Counted from the stretch's first letter, positions 17,090-26,577 are shown. The stretch: 64,000 bases of DNA from Palleronia sp. THAF1 (GCF_009363795.1 NZ_CP045420.1:229001-293000); one strand, 5' to 3'. The notes: generated by a model not told the origin, from the sequence alone. Made by a program: numbers and translations.

Positions 17090-17311
17090 TCAGTCGTCAG
17101 ACAGTGCGGCAATCCGCGCGTCGGCCTGTTCGCGGGTCATGTTGCCGTCAAAGGCCTCGTTCTTCTTCTCGCAAAGATCACGCAGGATCGCGGCTTGCTT
17201 GTCGGTCATCGGCTCGTCCTTGCCTGAAAACTCTCCGTGCACGACGGCGCCGCCGATCGGGAAATTGCCGGTGCCGGTGTTCTTGTCGCCGGGAATGGTG
17301 TCGTCGGCCAT
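17090..17311 (-). CDS. DUF3072 family protein, copy 2
   Basis: The 73-residue paralogue of the neighbouring gene reads EPMTDKQAAILRDLCEKKNE, then NMTREQADARIAALSDD. The shared pattern of MT, QA, L-C-E and MT-A-I-L shows tandem duplication. The N-terminal half (TGTGNFPIGGAVVHGEFSG) is different and glycine-rich. Function is unknown. The two genes are 64 bases apart and could be one transcript. Confidence 0.85.
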   Translation of the reverse strand: MADDTIPGDKNTGTGNFPIGGAVVHGEFSGKDEPMTDKQAAILRDLCEKKNEAFDGNMTREQADARIAALSDD

Positions 17312-17398
17312 GGTGCATCCTCCGTTCTAAAGGCAATGCGACGGAGCGGGCCGCGGTTCCGCCTTGCCACCGGGCGGCACAGGGATCAGCATCGGGGA

Positions 17399-17788
17399 AT
17401 GGATGATCTGATCGCTGCCGCAGCCGCCGTGCGTGAAAATGCCCACGCACCTTATTCCAATTTCAAGGTGGGGGCCGCCTTGCGCACGCGCGACGGGCAG
17501 GTGTTCGCTGGGTGCAACGTGGAAAACGTCGCCTTTCCCGAAGGCACCTGCGCCGAGGCGGGTGCCATCGCCGCCATGTGCGCCGCTGGTGCGCGCGAGA
17601 TCGTGGCGGTCGCGGTGATCGCAGACAGCCCGGCGCCGGTGCCCTGTTGCGGCGGCTGCCGACAGAAAATCGCCGAGTTCGCCGGGGCCGACGTGCCGGT
17701 GATGATGGCCACCACCAGCGGCGCGCGGCGGCAGGTGACAGTGGCCGAACTGCTGCCGGGGGCCTTCGACGCCGGGTTCATGAAGTGA
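17399..17788 (+). CDS. cdd: Cytidine deaminase
   Basis: The 129-residue zinc enzyme converts cytidine and deoxycytidine to uridine and deoxyuridine. The signature is intact: GCNVENVAFPEGTCAEAGAI with the zinc Cys 51 and catalytic Glu 53, and VPCCGGCRQKIAEF with the second Cys pair. ATG 17399 gives the tetrameric-type family length; longer upstream frames are rejected. It is first in a nucleoside-salvage operon; its stop overlaps the deoA GTG start by four bases. Confidence 0.96.
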   Translation: MDDLIAAAAAVRENAHAPYSNFKVGAALRTRDGQVFAGCNVENVAFPEGTCAEAGAIAAMCAAGAREIVAVAVIADSPAPVPCCGGCRQKIAEFAGADVPVMMATTSGARRQVTVAELLPGAFDAGFMK

Positions 17789-19062
17789 AACAGCTGCTGG
17801 TCGATCTACGGGCCGGACGGGTGCCATCTGCCGATGCTTTGCGCGCGTTCGCCGCCGGTTTGGCGGATGGCAGCGTGTCCGATGCGCAGGCGGGCGCTTT
17901 CGCCATGGGCGTATGCCGGGGGCCGGGGCTGGGAGAGGCCGGGCGCGTGGCGCTGACGGATGCGATGGCCCGATCGGGCGATGTGCTGTCTTGGGATTTG
18001 GACGGGCCGGTGGTGGACAAGCATTCCACCGGCGGCGTGGGCGATCCGGTGTCGCTGGTGTTGGCCCCGATGTTGGCGGCGGTGGGCTGCTACGTCCCGA
18101 TGATCTCTGGCCGTGGGCTGGGACACACCGGCGGCACGCTGGACAAGCTGGAAGCGATACCGGGACTGTCGGTAGAACTGGACGAAACGCGGGTCCGTTC
18201 GGTGGTCGCCGAGTGCGGCGCGGCCATCGTTGCGGCCTCGGACCGGATCGCGCCAGCGGATCGGCGTCTTTATGCCGTGCGCGACGCGACCGCGACGGTG
18301 GATCAAATGGACCTGATCACGGCGTCAATTCTGTCGAAGAAGCTGGCCGCCGGGTTGGATGCGCTGGTGCTGGATGTGAAGACCGGGGCAGGCGCGTTCA
18401 TGGTCGATCCCGACGACGCACGCTCCCTGGCGCAGGCGTTGGTGCGCGCGGCGAACGGTGCGGGCTGCCGCACGGCGGCGCTGATCACGGCGATGGACCA
18501 GCCACTTGCCCCCGCCTGCGGCAACGCGCTGGAAATCATCGCGGTGATGGAGGTGTTGACCGGCGTGTCGGCAGACAAACGCCTGCACGATGTGGCGTTG
18601 GCGCTGGGTGAAGTCGTGCTGGAGTTGGCCGGGATGGACGCCGATCTGGCTGCAACGCTCGCCGATGGCCGCGCGGCGGAACGGTTCGGCGCGATGGTCG
18701 CCGCGATGGGCGGGCCGTCGGACTTCGTGGATCGCTGGGCGGACAGGTTGCCAGCGGCCCCCGTCGTCGTCACGGTGCAGGCAGAGGCGGCAGGCGTTGT
18801 GTCCGGCATCGACGGGACGGCGCTTGGGCACGCGGTGGTCGCTTTGGGAGGTGGACGCACGCGGCCCGGTGACGCCGTGGACCCGTCGGTCGGGCTTAGT
18901 CAGGTGGTGCGTCTGGGCACAAAGGTGGCGCCGGGCGATCCATTGGCGCGGGTTCATGCAGCCGATGAAAATTCGGCAGAGCGCGCTGTGGTGGCTGTGC
19001 GCGACGCGCTTCGGCTGGATGAGGGTCCGCAGCCGATGCCACTTGTTCTGGAGAGGGTCTGA
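17785..19062 (+). CDS. deoA: Thymidine phosphorylase
   Basis: DeoA cleaves thymidine and deoxyuridine with phosphate to the base and deoxyribose-1-phosphate. The 425-residue protein has the motif VVDKHSTGGVGDPVSLVLAP (phosphate and pyrimidine site), GRGLGHTGGTLDKLEAIPG, and the C-terminal pyrimidine phosphorylase domain (HAVVALGGGRTRPGDAVD). The GTG start overlaps the cdd stop (GTGA). The product of cdd is its substrate, and deoB next handles its sugar phosphate. A hairpin-box repeat lies between it and deoB. Confidence 0.96.
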   Translation: MKQLLVDLRAGRVPSADALRAFAAGLADGSVSDAQAGAFAMGVCRGPGLGEAGRVALTDAMARSGDVLSWDLDGPVVDKHSTGGVGDPVSLVLAPMLAAVGCYVPMISGRGLGHTGGTLDKLEAIPGLSVELDETRVRSVVAECGAAIVAASDRIAPADRRLYAVRDATATVDQMDLITASILSKKLAAGLDALVLDVKTGAGAFMVDPDDARSLAQALVRAANGAGCRTAALITAMDQPLAPACGNALEIIAVMEVLTGVSADKRLHDVALALGEVVLELAGMDADLAATLADGRAAERFGAMVAAMGGPSDFVDRWADRLPAAPVVVTVQAEAAGVVSGIDGTALGHAVVALGGGRTRPGDAVDPSVGLSQVVRLGTKVAPGDPLARVHAADENSAERAVVAVRDALRLDEGPQPMPLVLERV

Positions 19063-19081
19063 TGCGTGCGATGGTGCGGAA

Positions 19082-19131
19082 CGAGGGGCGCTGCCCCTCG
19101 CGCTCCCCGAGGTATTTTTGGAACGATGAAG
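19082..19131 (+). repeat. Composite hairpin-box element, copy B
   Basis: The hairpin is CGAGGGGC at 19082-19089 with GCCCCTCG at 19093-19100, 19 bases after the deoA stop. The box at 19109-19131 has the consensus GAGGTATTT, TTG, GAACGATGAAG. An alternative stem, CCTCG with CGAGG directly before TATTTTT, could form instead, so the element can be drawn as two mutually exclusive hairpins. The deoB ATG is 10 bases after the box. Confidence 0.8.
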
Positions 19132-19141
19132 GGGTGCGGCC

Positions 19142-20305
19142 ATGAGCCGGGCGTTCCTTATCGTGCTGGACTCGGTCGGCATTGGCGGCGCTCCGGATGC
19201 GGCGGACTTCGGAGATGCGGGCGCGAATACGGTGGGGCATATCGCGCAGACGGTGGATGTGTCGCTGCCGAACCTTGATGCGCTGGGGCTGGGGGCGGCG
19301 GTGACATTGGCCTCTGGTCTTGAGGTGCCGGGACTGGGGGCAAAGCCGACCGGTGCATGGGGCGCGGCGACAGAGGTCAGCCGGGGGAAGGACACGCCGT
19401 CTGGCCACTGGGAACTGGCGGGTGTGCCCGTTCCGTGGGAGTGGACGTATTTTCCGGACACGCGGCCCGCTTTCGACGCTGAACTGTCGGCGCGGGTGGC
19501 CGAACTGGCGGGCACCGATGGCATCCTTGGGAACCGCCACGCCAGCGGCACCGCAATCCTGGATGAAGAGGGGGCCGCGCACCTGCGGACGGGCTGGCCG
19601 ATCTGCTATACCTCGACTGACAGCGTGTTCCAGATCGCAGCCCATGAAGAGGTATTCGGACTGGACCGCCTGCTGGACCTATGCGCCGCGCTGGCCCCGG
19701 AACTGCATGCGCGCAAGGTGGGCCGGGTGATCGCGCGGCCCTTCGTGGGCGATGCGACAAGCGGTTTCACTCGCACGCCGCGCCGACAGGATTTCGCCAT
19801 CGCGCCACCATCGCCGACCCTGTGCGACTGGGTGTCTGGTGCGGGCCGACGGGTGCATTCCGTCGGCAAGATCGGGGACATCTTCTCGATGCGGGGGATC
19901 GACACCAAGGTGAAGGGTGCGGACGCGGATCTGCTGATCGCGCTGGAAGGTCTGATGGACACGGCAGAGGATGGATCGCTGACTTTCGCCAATTTTGTCG
20001 AGTTCGACAGCGAATATGGCCACCGCCGCGACGCCCTCGGATACGCGCGGCATCTGGAATGGTTCGACGCTGCCTTGCCCAGCCTGCTGGGCCGGATGCA
20101 CGACGGCGATCTGCTGGTGATAACGGCGGATCACGGCAACGACCCCACGTGGCGCGGCACGGATCACACGCGCGAACGGGTGCCGGTCCTATGCGCCGGG
20201 GTCGGCCGCCGTGCGTTGGGCCAGGTGGCTTTCGTAGACGTTGCCGCGAGCATCGCGGATCATTTGGGTGTGCCGAATGGCGGGCCGGGACGGAGTTTCC
20301 TATGA
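19142..20305 (+). CDS. deoB: Phosphopentomutase
   Basis: DeoB interconverts (deoxy)ribose-1-phosphate and 5-phosphate, linking deoA to pentose use. The 387-residue enzyme of the alkaline-phosphatase superfamily shows the metal sites: FLIVLDSVGIGGAPDAADFG at the N-terminus, YTSTDSVFQIAAHE in the cap, and LVITADHGNDPTWRGTDHTR with two Asp-His pairs at the C-terminus. Its stop overlaps the add start by four bases (ATGA). Confidence 0.96.
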   Translation: MSRAFLIVLDSVGIGGAPDAADFGDAGANTVGHIAQTVDVSLPNLDALGLGAAVTLASGLEVPGLGAKPTGAWGAATEVSRGKDTPSGHWELAGVPVPWEWTYFPDTRPAFDAELSARVAELAGTDGILGNRHASGTAILDEEGAAHLRTGWPICYTSTDSVFQIAAHEEVFGLDRLLDLCAALAPELHARKVGRVIARPFVGDATSGFTRTPRRQDFAIAPPSPTLCDWVSGAGRRVHSVGKIGDIFSMRGIDTKVKGADADLLIALEGLMDTAEDGSLTFANFVEFDSEYGHRRDALGYARHLEWFDAALPSLLGRMHDGDLLVITADHGNDPTWRGTDHTRERVPVLCAGVGRRALGQVAFVDVAASIADHLGVPNGGPGRSFL

Positions 20306-21276
20306 AAGAGTTACCGAAGGTCGAACTGCACCTGCATCTGGAGGGCGCGATGCCGCCCGCCTTCGCGCGGGACATGGCGAAAGCGAAGAACGTCGATATC
20401 TCGCGCATCTTCGACGACAGCGGTGCCTACAACTACGACGGCTTTCTGGAATTCCTGCAGGTCTACGAGGTCGCAACCAGTGTCCTGATCCGGCCAGAGG
20501 ATTTCGCCAAGTTGACCCGAACGGTGTTGGAGCAATCGGCGGAAACGGGCGTGATCTATACCGAGGCGTTCCTGTCGCCCGACTTCTGCGGCGGGCGCGA
20601 CGTGGGAGCATGGCGCGAGTATCTGCACGCGATCCGCGAGGCAGCAGAGGGGGCAGAGCGTGACTTCGGCATCGCCATGCGCGGGATCGTCACCTGCATC
20701 CGCCACTTCGGGCCGGACAAAGCCAAGGAAACCGCGCGCTGTGCGGCCGAGACGGCGGGCGACTTCATCACCGGCTTCGGCATGGGCGGTGATGAGGGCA
20801 AAGGGCGGCAGGGCGACTTCGCCTATGCCTTCGACATGGCGCGTGAGGCCGGGTTGCGGCTGACGACCCACGCGGGCGAATGGGGCGGGCCGTCCTCGGT
20901 GCGGCACGCGCTGGACGATTTGCGCGTCGAACGGATCGGCCACGGCGTGCGGGCGATCGAGGACCCGGCGCTGGTCGAACGTTTGGCGCGCGATGGCGTG
21001 GTGCTGGAAGTCTCTCCGGGATCGAATGTCGCGCTTGGCATCTATAAGTGGAACACGCATCCTATCGAAAAGCTGCGCGCCGCGGGCGTGCCCATCACCG
21101 TGTCCACCGATGATCCGCCGTTCTTCCACACCGATATGGTCCACGAATACGACCGTCTGGCGGCGACCTTCGGCTGGGACGAAGACATGTTCCGCCACAT
21201 CGCGCGGGTATCAATCGACGCCGCCTTCTGCGATGAGCCTACGCGCAAACGGCTTCACGAAAGGATCGACGCATGA
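20302..21276 (+). CDS. add: Adenosine deaminase
   Basis: Add converts adenosine and deoxyadenosine to inosine forms. The 324-residue enzyme begins [18 protein letters not shown] with the HLH zinc motif. It also has [15 protein letters not shown] (third zinc His and substrate contacts), [11 protein letters not shown] with the catalytic-site His, and [11 protein letters not shown] with the zinc Asp. ATG 20302 overlaps the deoB stop and gives the usual length; the much longer open frame upstream is shadow. It is coupled downstream to upp. Confidence 0.95.
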   Translation: MKELPKVELHLHLEGAMPPAFARDMAKAKNVDISRIFDDSGAYNYDGFLEFLQVYEVATSVLIRPEDFAKLTRTVLEQSAETGVIYTEAFLSPDFCGGRDVGAWREYLHAIREAAEGAERDFGIAMRGIVTCIRHFGPDKAKETARCAAETAGDFITGFGMGGDEGKGRQGDFAYAFDMAREAGLRLTTHAGEWGGPSSVRHALDDLRVERIGHGVRAIEDPALVERLARDGVVLEVSPGSNVALGIYKWNTHPIEKLRAAGVPITVSTDDPPFFHTDMVHEYDRLAATFGWDEDMFRHIARVSIDAAFCDEPTRKRLHERIDA

Positions 21277-21905
21277 CCGACCATTGCACCGTGGTGAACC
21301 ATCCCCTCGTGCAGCACAAGCTGACGATCATGCGCGACAAGGCCACGCCCACCGCCGTTTTCCGCCAGTTACTGCGAGAGATCAGCCACCTGCTGGCCTA
21401 CGAGGTCACGCGCGATCTGCCAATGACGACGATGACCATCGACACGCCAATCCAGCCGATGGAGGCCCCAACGCTGGACGGTCGCAAGCTGGCGCTGGTC
21501 TCGATCCTGCGGGCAGGCAACGGGCTGCTGGACGGCATGCTGGACCTGATCCCCTCGGCCCGCGTCGGCTTCGTGGGGCTGTACCGCGATGAGGAGACGC
21601 TGGAGCCGGTGGAATATTACTTCAAGGTTCCCGCCGAGCTGGACACCCGCGTGGTGATCGCGGTGGATCCGATGCTGGCGACGGGCAACTCGTCCGTCGC
21701 TGCCATCGACAGGCTGAAAGAGGCGGGGGCGACGGATGTGCGGTTCCTGTGCCTGCTGGCCTCTCCCGAAGGCGTGGCACGCATGAAAGAGGCGCACCCC
21801 GACGTGCCCATCACCACCGCCGCGCTGGACGAACGGTTGAACGAGAAGGGCTACATCGTGCCCGGATTGGGTGATGCAGGGGATCGCATGTACGGGACGA
21901 AATAG
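21273..21905 (+). CDS. upp: Uracil phosphoribosyltransferase
   Basis: Upp salvages uracil with PRPP to UMP, completing the route opened by cdd and deoA. The 210-residue protein has [20 protein letters not shown] at the N-terminus, the PRPP loop [20 protein letters not shown] and the C-terminal [17 protein letters not shown] uracil-binding hood. ATG 21273 overlaps the add stop (ATGA). It is the last gene of the five-gene salvage operon. An RHS-protein scar begins immediately after its stop. Confidence 0.97.
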   Translation: MTDHCTVVNHPLVQHKLTIMRDKATPTAVFRQLLREISHLLAYEVTRDLPMTTMTIDTPIQPMEAPTLDGRKLALVSILRAGNGLLDGMLDLIPSARVGFVGLYRDEETLEPVEYYFKVPAELDTRVVIAVDPMLATGNSSVAAIDRLKEAGATDVRFLCLLASPEGVARMKEAHPDVPITTAALDERLNEKGYIVPGLGDAGDRMYGTK

Positions 21906-22046
21906 AGAGCGGCGTTCGGCGACACCATCGACCTGCGCTTCCCCGGCCAGTGGTCCCAGTCCGAGACCGGGCACTGTCAGAACTGGAAGCTCGACTACGA
22001 CCCGACCACGGGCCGCTACCTCCAAGCCGACCCGCTCGGCCTGATG
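21906..22046 (+). pseudogene. Remnant of an RHS-repeat protein core
   Basis: The frame continuing from the upp stop reads AFGDTIDLRFPGQWSQSETG, then NWKLDYDPTTGRYLQADPLG and LM. This is the highly conserved end of the RHS core domain (RFPGQ, ETG, YDP-TGRYLQ-DPLGL). No RHS gene surrounds it and no start codon or toxin tail is present, so about 45 codons of an RHS polymorphic-toxin or wall-associated protein survive as a scar. It sits between upp and an unrelated secreted-protein gene. Confidence 0.88.
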
Positions 22047-22133
22047 GGTGGGAAATTTCGCGTTTCCGCCACCAACCCTTGTCGCAGTCCCTTATCCGCG
22101 CCATCCTCACGACAAATCGTCCGGGGGGACATT

Positions 22134-23084
22134 ATGCTGAAACCGATTCTCTTGGGGGCTGTCGTTGCCCTGTCCGGGCTGTCGCCCGCCGTTGCGCAGA
22201 TTGCGCGGACCGATCTTGCGGATGCCGCGCCGCCCGCCGAGATCCCGCCCAGCAGCTACACCGCGCGTCAGTATATCGACAGCGCGGGCTGCGTTTATGT
22301 GCGCGCGGGGCAGGGGGCGACGTCGATCTGGGTGCCGCGTGTCACCGGCAACCGCAAGGCGCTCTGTGGCTTCCAGCCGACGCTTGGCACCAATGTTGCC
22401 AGCGCGGCGCCGGTGATCCCCGATCCGGTGCCATCGCCGCAAACGCGGGTCGCCAGCGTCGCGCCCACGCCTCAGGTGCGGACTGCTGCCGTTGAACCCT
22501 CTGCGGCACCGACCATCCGGCAGACCCGCCGCGTTGCGGTCGCCCCGGTGCCGCAAGCGGCTGTGCCGATCTCGGCACCCGCTCCCGTGGCCACAGCCGG
22601 GCGCTACGTTCCGCCGACCGTCACCGCGCAGCTGACGCCGAAGCCATACGGCGGCACGCGCTTGCGGCAGGTGGCGACCACGCCCCGCCCCATGCCGACG
22701 CAATACGCCGCGCCGACGCGCTACGTGCCCCCGACCGTGACAACGCCGGTGTCGTATGGCGGCGTGACCAGCCTGCCGCCGGTGAAGCCCGTGCGCATTC
22801 CGCCGGGCTATCGGGCTGCGTGGGACGATGGACGCCTGAACCCCTACGCCGGAGCTCAGACACTGGAAGGCGCGTTGCAGACAGCACAGGTCTGGACGCA
22901 GACGACCCCGCGTGAACTGAAGAAGGGGCCCAGCGTCAACAACTACGTTCTGGTTCAGCCGTCGCAATACGGTCGCCTTAAGCCCTACGTGTCCGGCCCG
23001 CAGCGCCAGATCGCCGTGCCGACGACGGTGTATCCCTATCCCGAGCAGGTTCCGCCAGAGCGTATCTACGGCACGCGCCGCTAA
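22134..23084 (+). CDS. Secreted proline-rich protein of unknown function
   Basis: The 316-residue protein has a signal peptide (MLKPILLGAVVALSGLSPAVA), then a small globular unit with two Cys (REYIDS-like YIDSAGCVYVRAGQG and RKALCGFQPTLG). A long Pro/Ala/Val linker follows, in which RYVPPTVT occurs twice, and then a C-terminal segment ending YPEQVPPERIYGTRR. The C-terminal part (NNYVLVQPSQYGRLKPYV) may bind an envelope component. ATG 22134 with GGGGGGAC upstream is preferred to the frame extended into the RHS scar. It is likely periplasmic or outer-membrane associated; no family is confirmed. Confidence 0.75.
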   Translation: MLKPILLGAVVALSGLSPAVAQIARTDLADAAPPAEIPPSSYTARQYIDSAGCVYVRAGQGATSIWVPRVTGNRKALCGFQPTLGTNVASAAPVIPDPVPSPQTRVASVAPTPQVRTAAVEPSAAPTIRQTRRVAVAPVPQAAVPISAPAPVATAGRYVPPTVTAQLTPKPYGGTRLRQVATTPRPMPTQYAAPTRYVPPTVTTPVSYGGVTSLPPVKPVRIPPGYRAAWDDGRLNPYAGAQTLEGALQTAQVWTQTTPRELKKGPSVNNYVLVQPSQYGRLKPYVSGPQRQIAVPTTVYPYPEQVPPERIYGTRR

Positions 23085-23091
23085 GCGCGGA

Positions 23092-24102
23092 TCACTCGCA
23101 GATCTGCTGTAACGCGACCCATTGGCCGTCCGTCAGGATTTCAGGGGCATCGTCGCTGACGGGATCGCCTTCGATCAGCGGCAGGACCGTCTCTCCGGTC
23201 AGGTCCAGCGCATAGGCGTAGGCGGCAGAGGACACGTCCGCTTCGGCAAAGCGCGCGATCAGGGCGTCGGTTGCCACAGGCTCTGGCGTCGTGGCCAGCA
23301 GGCGTTCCGCGTAACTGCGCAGGTCGTCTTCGGGGATTTCGCCGCTGGTCATCAGGCGGATCGCGGCGGTGGGGCCAGAGGCAGCGAGCACCCGGCGGAT
23401 CGGATCGACCTGGGCCGCGCGTTCCTGAGCGGCAAGGATATGCCCGGCGATCGGGCCGGGGCCATCGTGATCCTCGATCAGGCGTCGGTCCACGATGATC
23501 GTCTGGCCGGGTAGCGCAAAGGCGGTGCTACCCGCGTCCGGCAGAACGACGATCCGGCCAGAGCCGCTGCCGATCAGCCGACGGGCAAGGTCCGTCAGTG
23601 GCGCACGGGCGGCAGGGCTGGCGCAGGCGTCGCCGGACAGGCGTGTCAGGTGGCGCAGCAACCGCGCGCCCGTATCAGCGCGCACGGCAGGGGGCACCAT
23701 CACAGAGGCGTGGTTGACCAGGACTCCCGGCAGCCACACGACAGAGAACAGCAGCAGCGCCAGAAGTGCACCGGTCAGCATGACGCTGCGCAGTCGGCCC
23801 GGACGCGGCCGCGCGCGCATCGTGGCGGTGTGCACCCTTTCGATGGCGGCGATCATCAGGTCGTCGTCCAGCTCTAATTCTTCGCGCGCATCCGCGCCGG
23901 GGGCGAAGATGGCCGGAGTCTCTCCGGGATTGCGGCGCTCGATGGCGGGCAGGGACCAGTGAGCCAGCGGCATCTCGTCGGTGCCGGAGATCGACAACGT
24001 CGCGTCGCCCATAGAGACGATCACGTTCCGGCGTTGCTGATACGCGTTGGGACGCCACAGCCCGGATGCCTCCAGCCGCTCATATTCCGTCAGTGCGGTC
24101 AT
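23092..24102 (-). CDS. Membrane protein with a degenerate M48-like peptidase domain
   Basis: The 336-residue protein has an N-terminal cytoplasmic part, one strong membrane segment at about 106-128 (SVMLTGALLALLLFSVVWLP), and an extracytoplasmic domain. That domain resembles M48 metalloproteases before the active site (VLPDAGSTAFALPGQTIIVD). Where the zinc motif HExxH should stand it reads IAGHILAAQE, keeping one His and losing the HE pair, so it is probably not a classical zinc peptidase. It may be a scaffold or chaperone-like relative. Its 5' end faces the acyl-CoA ligase on the same strand. Confidence 0.6.
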   Translation of the reverse strand: MTALTEYERLEASGLWRPNAYQQRRNVIVSMGDATLSISGTDEMPLAHWSLPAIERRNPGETPAIFAPGADAREELELDDDLMIAAIERVHTATMRARPRPGRLRSVMLTGALLALLLFSVVWLPGVLVNHASVMVPPAVRADTGARLLRHLTRLSGDACASPAARAPLTDLARRLIGSGSGRIVVLPDAGSTAFALPGQTIIVDRRLIEDHDGPGPIAGHILAAQERAAQVDPIRRVLAASGPTAAIRLMTSGEIPEDDLRSYAERLLATTPEPVATDALIARFAEADVSSAAYAYALDLTGETVLPLIEGDPVSDDAPEILTDGQWVALQQICE

Positions 24103-24175
24103 TGCCTGCCTGCGATGCGACGCGTGTGCGCCGGTGAACTGCTTTTCGACAGGCTACTCGGCGGACAGCCGCGCA

Positions 24176-25801
24176 TCAACCGGCATCGAATCGCTTGCGC
24201 AACTCGAACTTCTGGATTTTCCCTGTCGAGGTCTTCGGCAGTTCGGTGAAGACGACCGCTTTCGGCGTCTTGAAGCCCGCCAGTTTCTCGCGGCAGAAAG
24301 CGATCAACTCTTCCTCGGTCGCCTGCGCGCCATCGGCCAGTTCCACGAAGGCGCAGGGCACTTCCCCCCACTTCTCGTCCGGTTTCGCAACGACAGCGGC
24401 GAGTGCGACGGCGGGGTGGGCGGCCAGTCGATCTTCTATCTCGATGCTGGAAACGTTCTCTCCGCCCGAGATGATGATGTCCTTGGCCCTGTCCGCGATC
24501 TTCACGTAGCCGTCTGGATATTGCACGGCGATGTCGCCGGTCATGAACCAGCCGTTGCGGAAGGATTTTTCCGTGGCTTCGGTGTTCTTGTAGTAACCCT
24601 TCATGACCCCGTTGCCGCGCATCCCGATCTCGCCCTGCGTTTGGCCGTCGTGGGGCACCGGAGCGCCGTCATTGTCCACCACGTCGATGCGTTCGTTCAT
24701 GGGCATCGGCACGCCCTGTCGCGACTTGCGCTCGGCGCGGCCATCGGCGTCCAGCGTGCCCCAGTCGGGGTTCCAGGTGCATTCCGTGGCGGGGCCGTAG
24801 CTTTCGGTCAGCCCGTAGACGTGGGTGACGGTGAAACCCAATTCCTCGATCTTGCGCAGGGTGCTGGACGGGGGAGGAGAGGCGGCGACGAAGATCTCGA
24901 CCGGATGATCGACGGTCCGCTTGTCCGCGTCGGAGGCATTGATCAGGCTGTTCAGCACGATGGGCGCCCCGCCGAAGTGGGTCACGCCCTCATCCGCGAT
25001 GGCGTCGAAGATCGCCTTGGCGGTGATGTCGCGGCAGCAGACCGTGACGCCCCCCAGAGCGGGCATCATCCAGCTGTGCGTCCAGCCGTTGCAGTGGAAC
25101 AGCGGCACGATGGTCAGCAGCTTGGGGTACAGCACCATCCGCCACGAAATCGGCGTAGCCAGCGTGCACAGGTACGCGCCGCGATGGTGGGTCACGACGC
25201 CTTTGGGCCGCCCGGTGGTGCCAGAGGTATAGTTCAGTGCGATGCTTTCCCATTCGTCTTCCGGCATTGTCCAAGGCGCATTCGGATCGCCCTGAGCAAG
25301 CGCGTCTTCCCACGTCGTGTGCCGCCCACTGGCGGTGTGGCCGGGGTTCGGATCGGCGACTTCGATGATCTTTGGTTTTGGGCCTTCCATCGCGCCAAGG
25401 GCGTCCTCGGCCAAGTCGAGGAAGGCGTGATCCACGATCAGCACCTTCGCACGCCCGTGGTCCAGAATGTAGGCGACCGTATCCACATCGAGCCGGATAT
25501 TGATCGTGTTCAGGACACCGGCCATCGCGGGCACGGCCCATGTCGCGATCACTTGCGCGGCGGTGTTGGGCAGGATCGTCGCGACCACATCGCCAGAGCC
25601 GACGCCCATCCCGCGCAGGGCGGACGCAAGGCGGCTGACGTCAGCGTGCAGTTCGGGGTAGGTCCAGCGCGATCCGCCATCGACCAACGCCTCACGGTCG
25701 CGGAACACCGATTTCGCCCGGTTCAGATGTGACAGGGGCGTCAAGGGAACATAGTTCGCGGCGTTCTTCTCCAGCCCCGTTTCATCGTCCATCCAGCCCA
25801 T
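24176..25801 (-). CDS. Acyl-CoA synthetase (AMP-binding, DmdB/medium-chain type)
   Basis: This 541-residue ANL-superfamily ligase activates a carboxylic acid with ATP and CoA. Motifs are the P-loop ALNYTSGTTGRPKGVVTHHR, YGLTESYGPAT, the hinge TGDIAVQYPDGYVKIADRAKD, and the C-terminal lysine motif ELPKTSTGKIQKFELR. ATG 25801 with GGAGAG upstream is chosen over an earlier in-frame ATG. The sequence resembles the group that includes 3-methylmercaptopropionate-CoA ligase (DmdB) of marine roseobacters; fatty-acid specificity is equally possible. Confidence 0.88.
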   Translation of the reverse strand: MGWMDDETGLEKNAANYVPLTPLSHLNRAKSVFRDREALVDGGSRWTYPELHADVSRLASALRGMGVGSGDVVATILPNTAAQVIATWAVPAMAGVLNTINIRLDVDTVAYILDHGRAKVLIVDHAFLDLAEDALGAMEGPKPKIIEVADPNPGHTASGRHTTWEDALAQGDPNAPWTMPEDEWESIALNYTSGTTGRPKGVVTHHRGAYLCTLATPISWRMVLYPKLLTIVPLFHCNGWTHSWMMPALGGVTVCCRDITAKAIFDAIADEGVTHFGGAPIVLNSLINASDADKRTVDHPVEIFVAASPPPSSTLRKIEELGFTVTHVYGLTESYGPATECTWNPDWGTLDADGRAERKSRQGVPMPMNERIDVVDNDGAPVPHDGQTQGEIGMRGNGVMKGYYKNTEATEKSFRNGWFMTGDIAVQYPDGYVKIADRAKDIIISGGENVSSIEIEDRLAAHPAVALAAVVAKPDEKWGEVPCAFVELADGAQATEEELIAFCREKLAGFKTPKAVVFTELPKTSTGKIQKFELRKRFDAG

Positions 25802-25863
25802 GTCTCTCTCCCCTTTGGTGCCTGCCTTGCCTATGGTAGCGACAGGCAAGCCAGAGGCCACCC

Positions 25864-26511
25864 ATGATCATCTCTCCCGGTCGGGGCTATATCTTCGTCC
25901 ACATTCCCAAGACGGGAGGTACCTCCGTCGCGCTGGCGCTGGAAGAGCGGGCGATGAAGGACGACATCCTGATCGGGGACACGCCGAAAGCCAAACGGCG
26001 CAGGGGGCGGCTGAAGGAACTGCCCGCGCGGGGGCGGCTGTGGAAGCACGCGCGGCTGGCCAATATCGAGGGCGTGCTGAGCGCGGATGAGATCATGGAG
26101 ATGCGGATCGTCACCATCGTGCGCAATCCGTGGGACAGGATGGTCAGCTATTACCACTGGCTGCAGCGGCAGGGCTTCGACCATCCTGCGGTGTCGCGCG
26201 CAAAGGCGCTGCCGTTTGCGGACTTCATCGCGGACCCCGGCACGCGGGCCGAAATGTCCCGCGATCAGGTGTCCGATTACCTCAGGCTTAGCGACGGACG
26301 TGTGCCGAATGCGACCGTGCTGCGGTTCGAACACCTGGCCGACGATTTGGAACGGTTCTCTAAGGTCATGAACGTCGGCTTGAAACTACCGCACGCAAAC
26401 GCGTCGAAGCGTCCCGACGATTGGCGCGCGCTGTACGATGAACACACGCAGGGTGTGGTGGCACGGGCCTACGCTCACGATATCGCGGACTACGGCTACA
26501 GATTCAATTGA
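25864..26511 (+). CDS. Sulfotransferase-family protein
   Basis: The 215-residue protein has the two PAPS-binding elements of the sulfotransferase family 2 fold: FVHIPKTGGTSVALALEE at the N-terminus (5'-phosphosulfate loop) and TIVRNPWDRMVSYYHWLQ in the middle (3'-phosphate site). Such bacterial enzymes sulfate surface carbohydrates or lipids. The acceptor is unknown and no capsule genes are nearby. It is divergent from the acyl-CoA ligase with a 62-base gap. Confidence 0.85.
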   Translation: MIISPGRGYIFVHIPKTGGTSVALALEERAMKDDILIGDTPKAKRRRGRLKELPARGRLWKHARLANIEGVLSADEIMEMRIVTIVRNPWDRMVSYYHWLQRQGFDHPAVSRAKALPFADFIADPGTRAEMSRDQVSDYLRLSDGRVPNATVLRFEHLADDLERFSKVMNVGLKLPHANASKRPDDWRALYDEHTQGVVARAYAHDIADYGYRFN

Positions 26512-26577
26512 ACTGTCGTCACATACCATAAGCCTGATCAACGCCACAAAGTGACCTCAATTCCGTCCCGAACCCCC

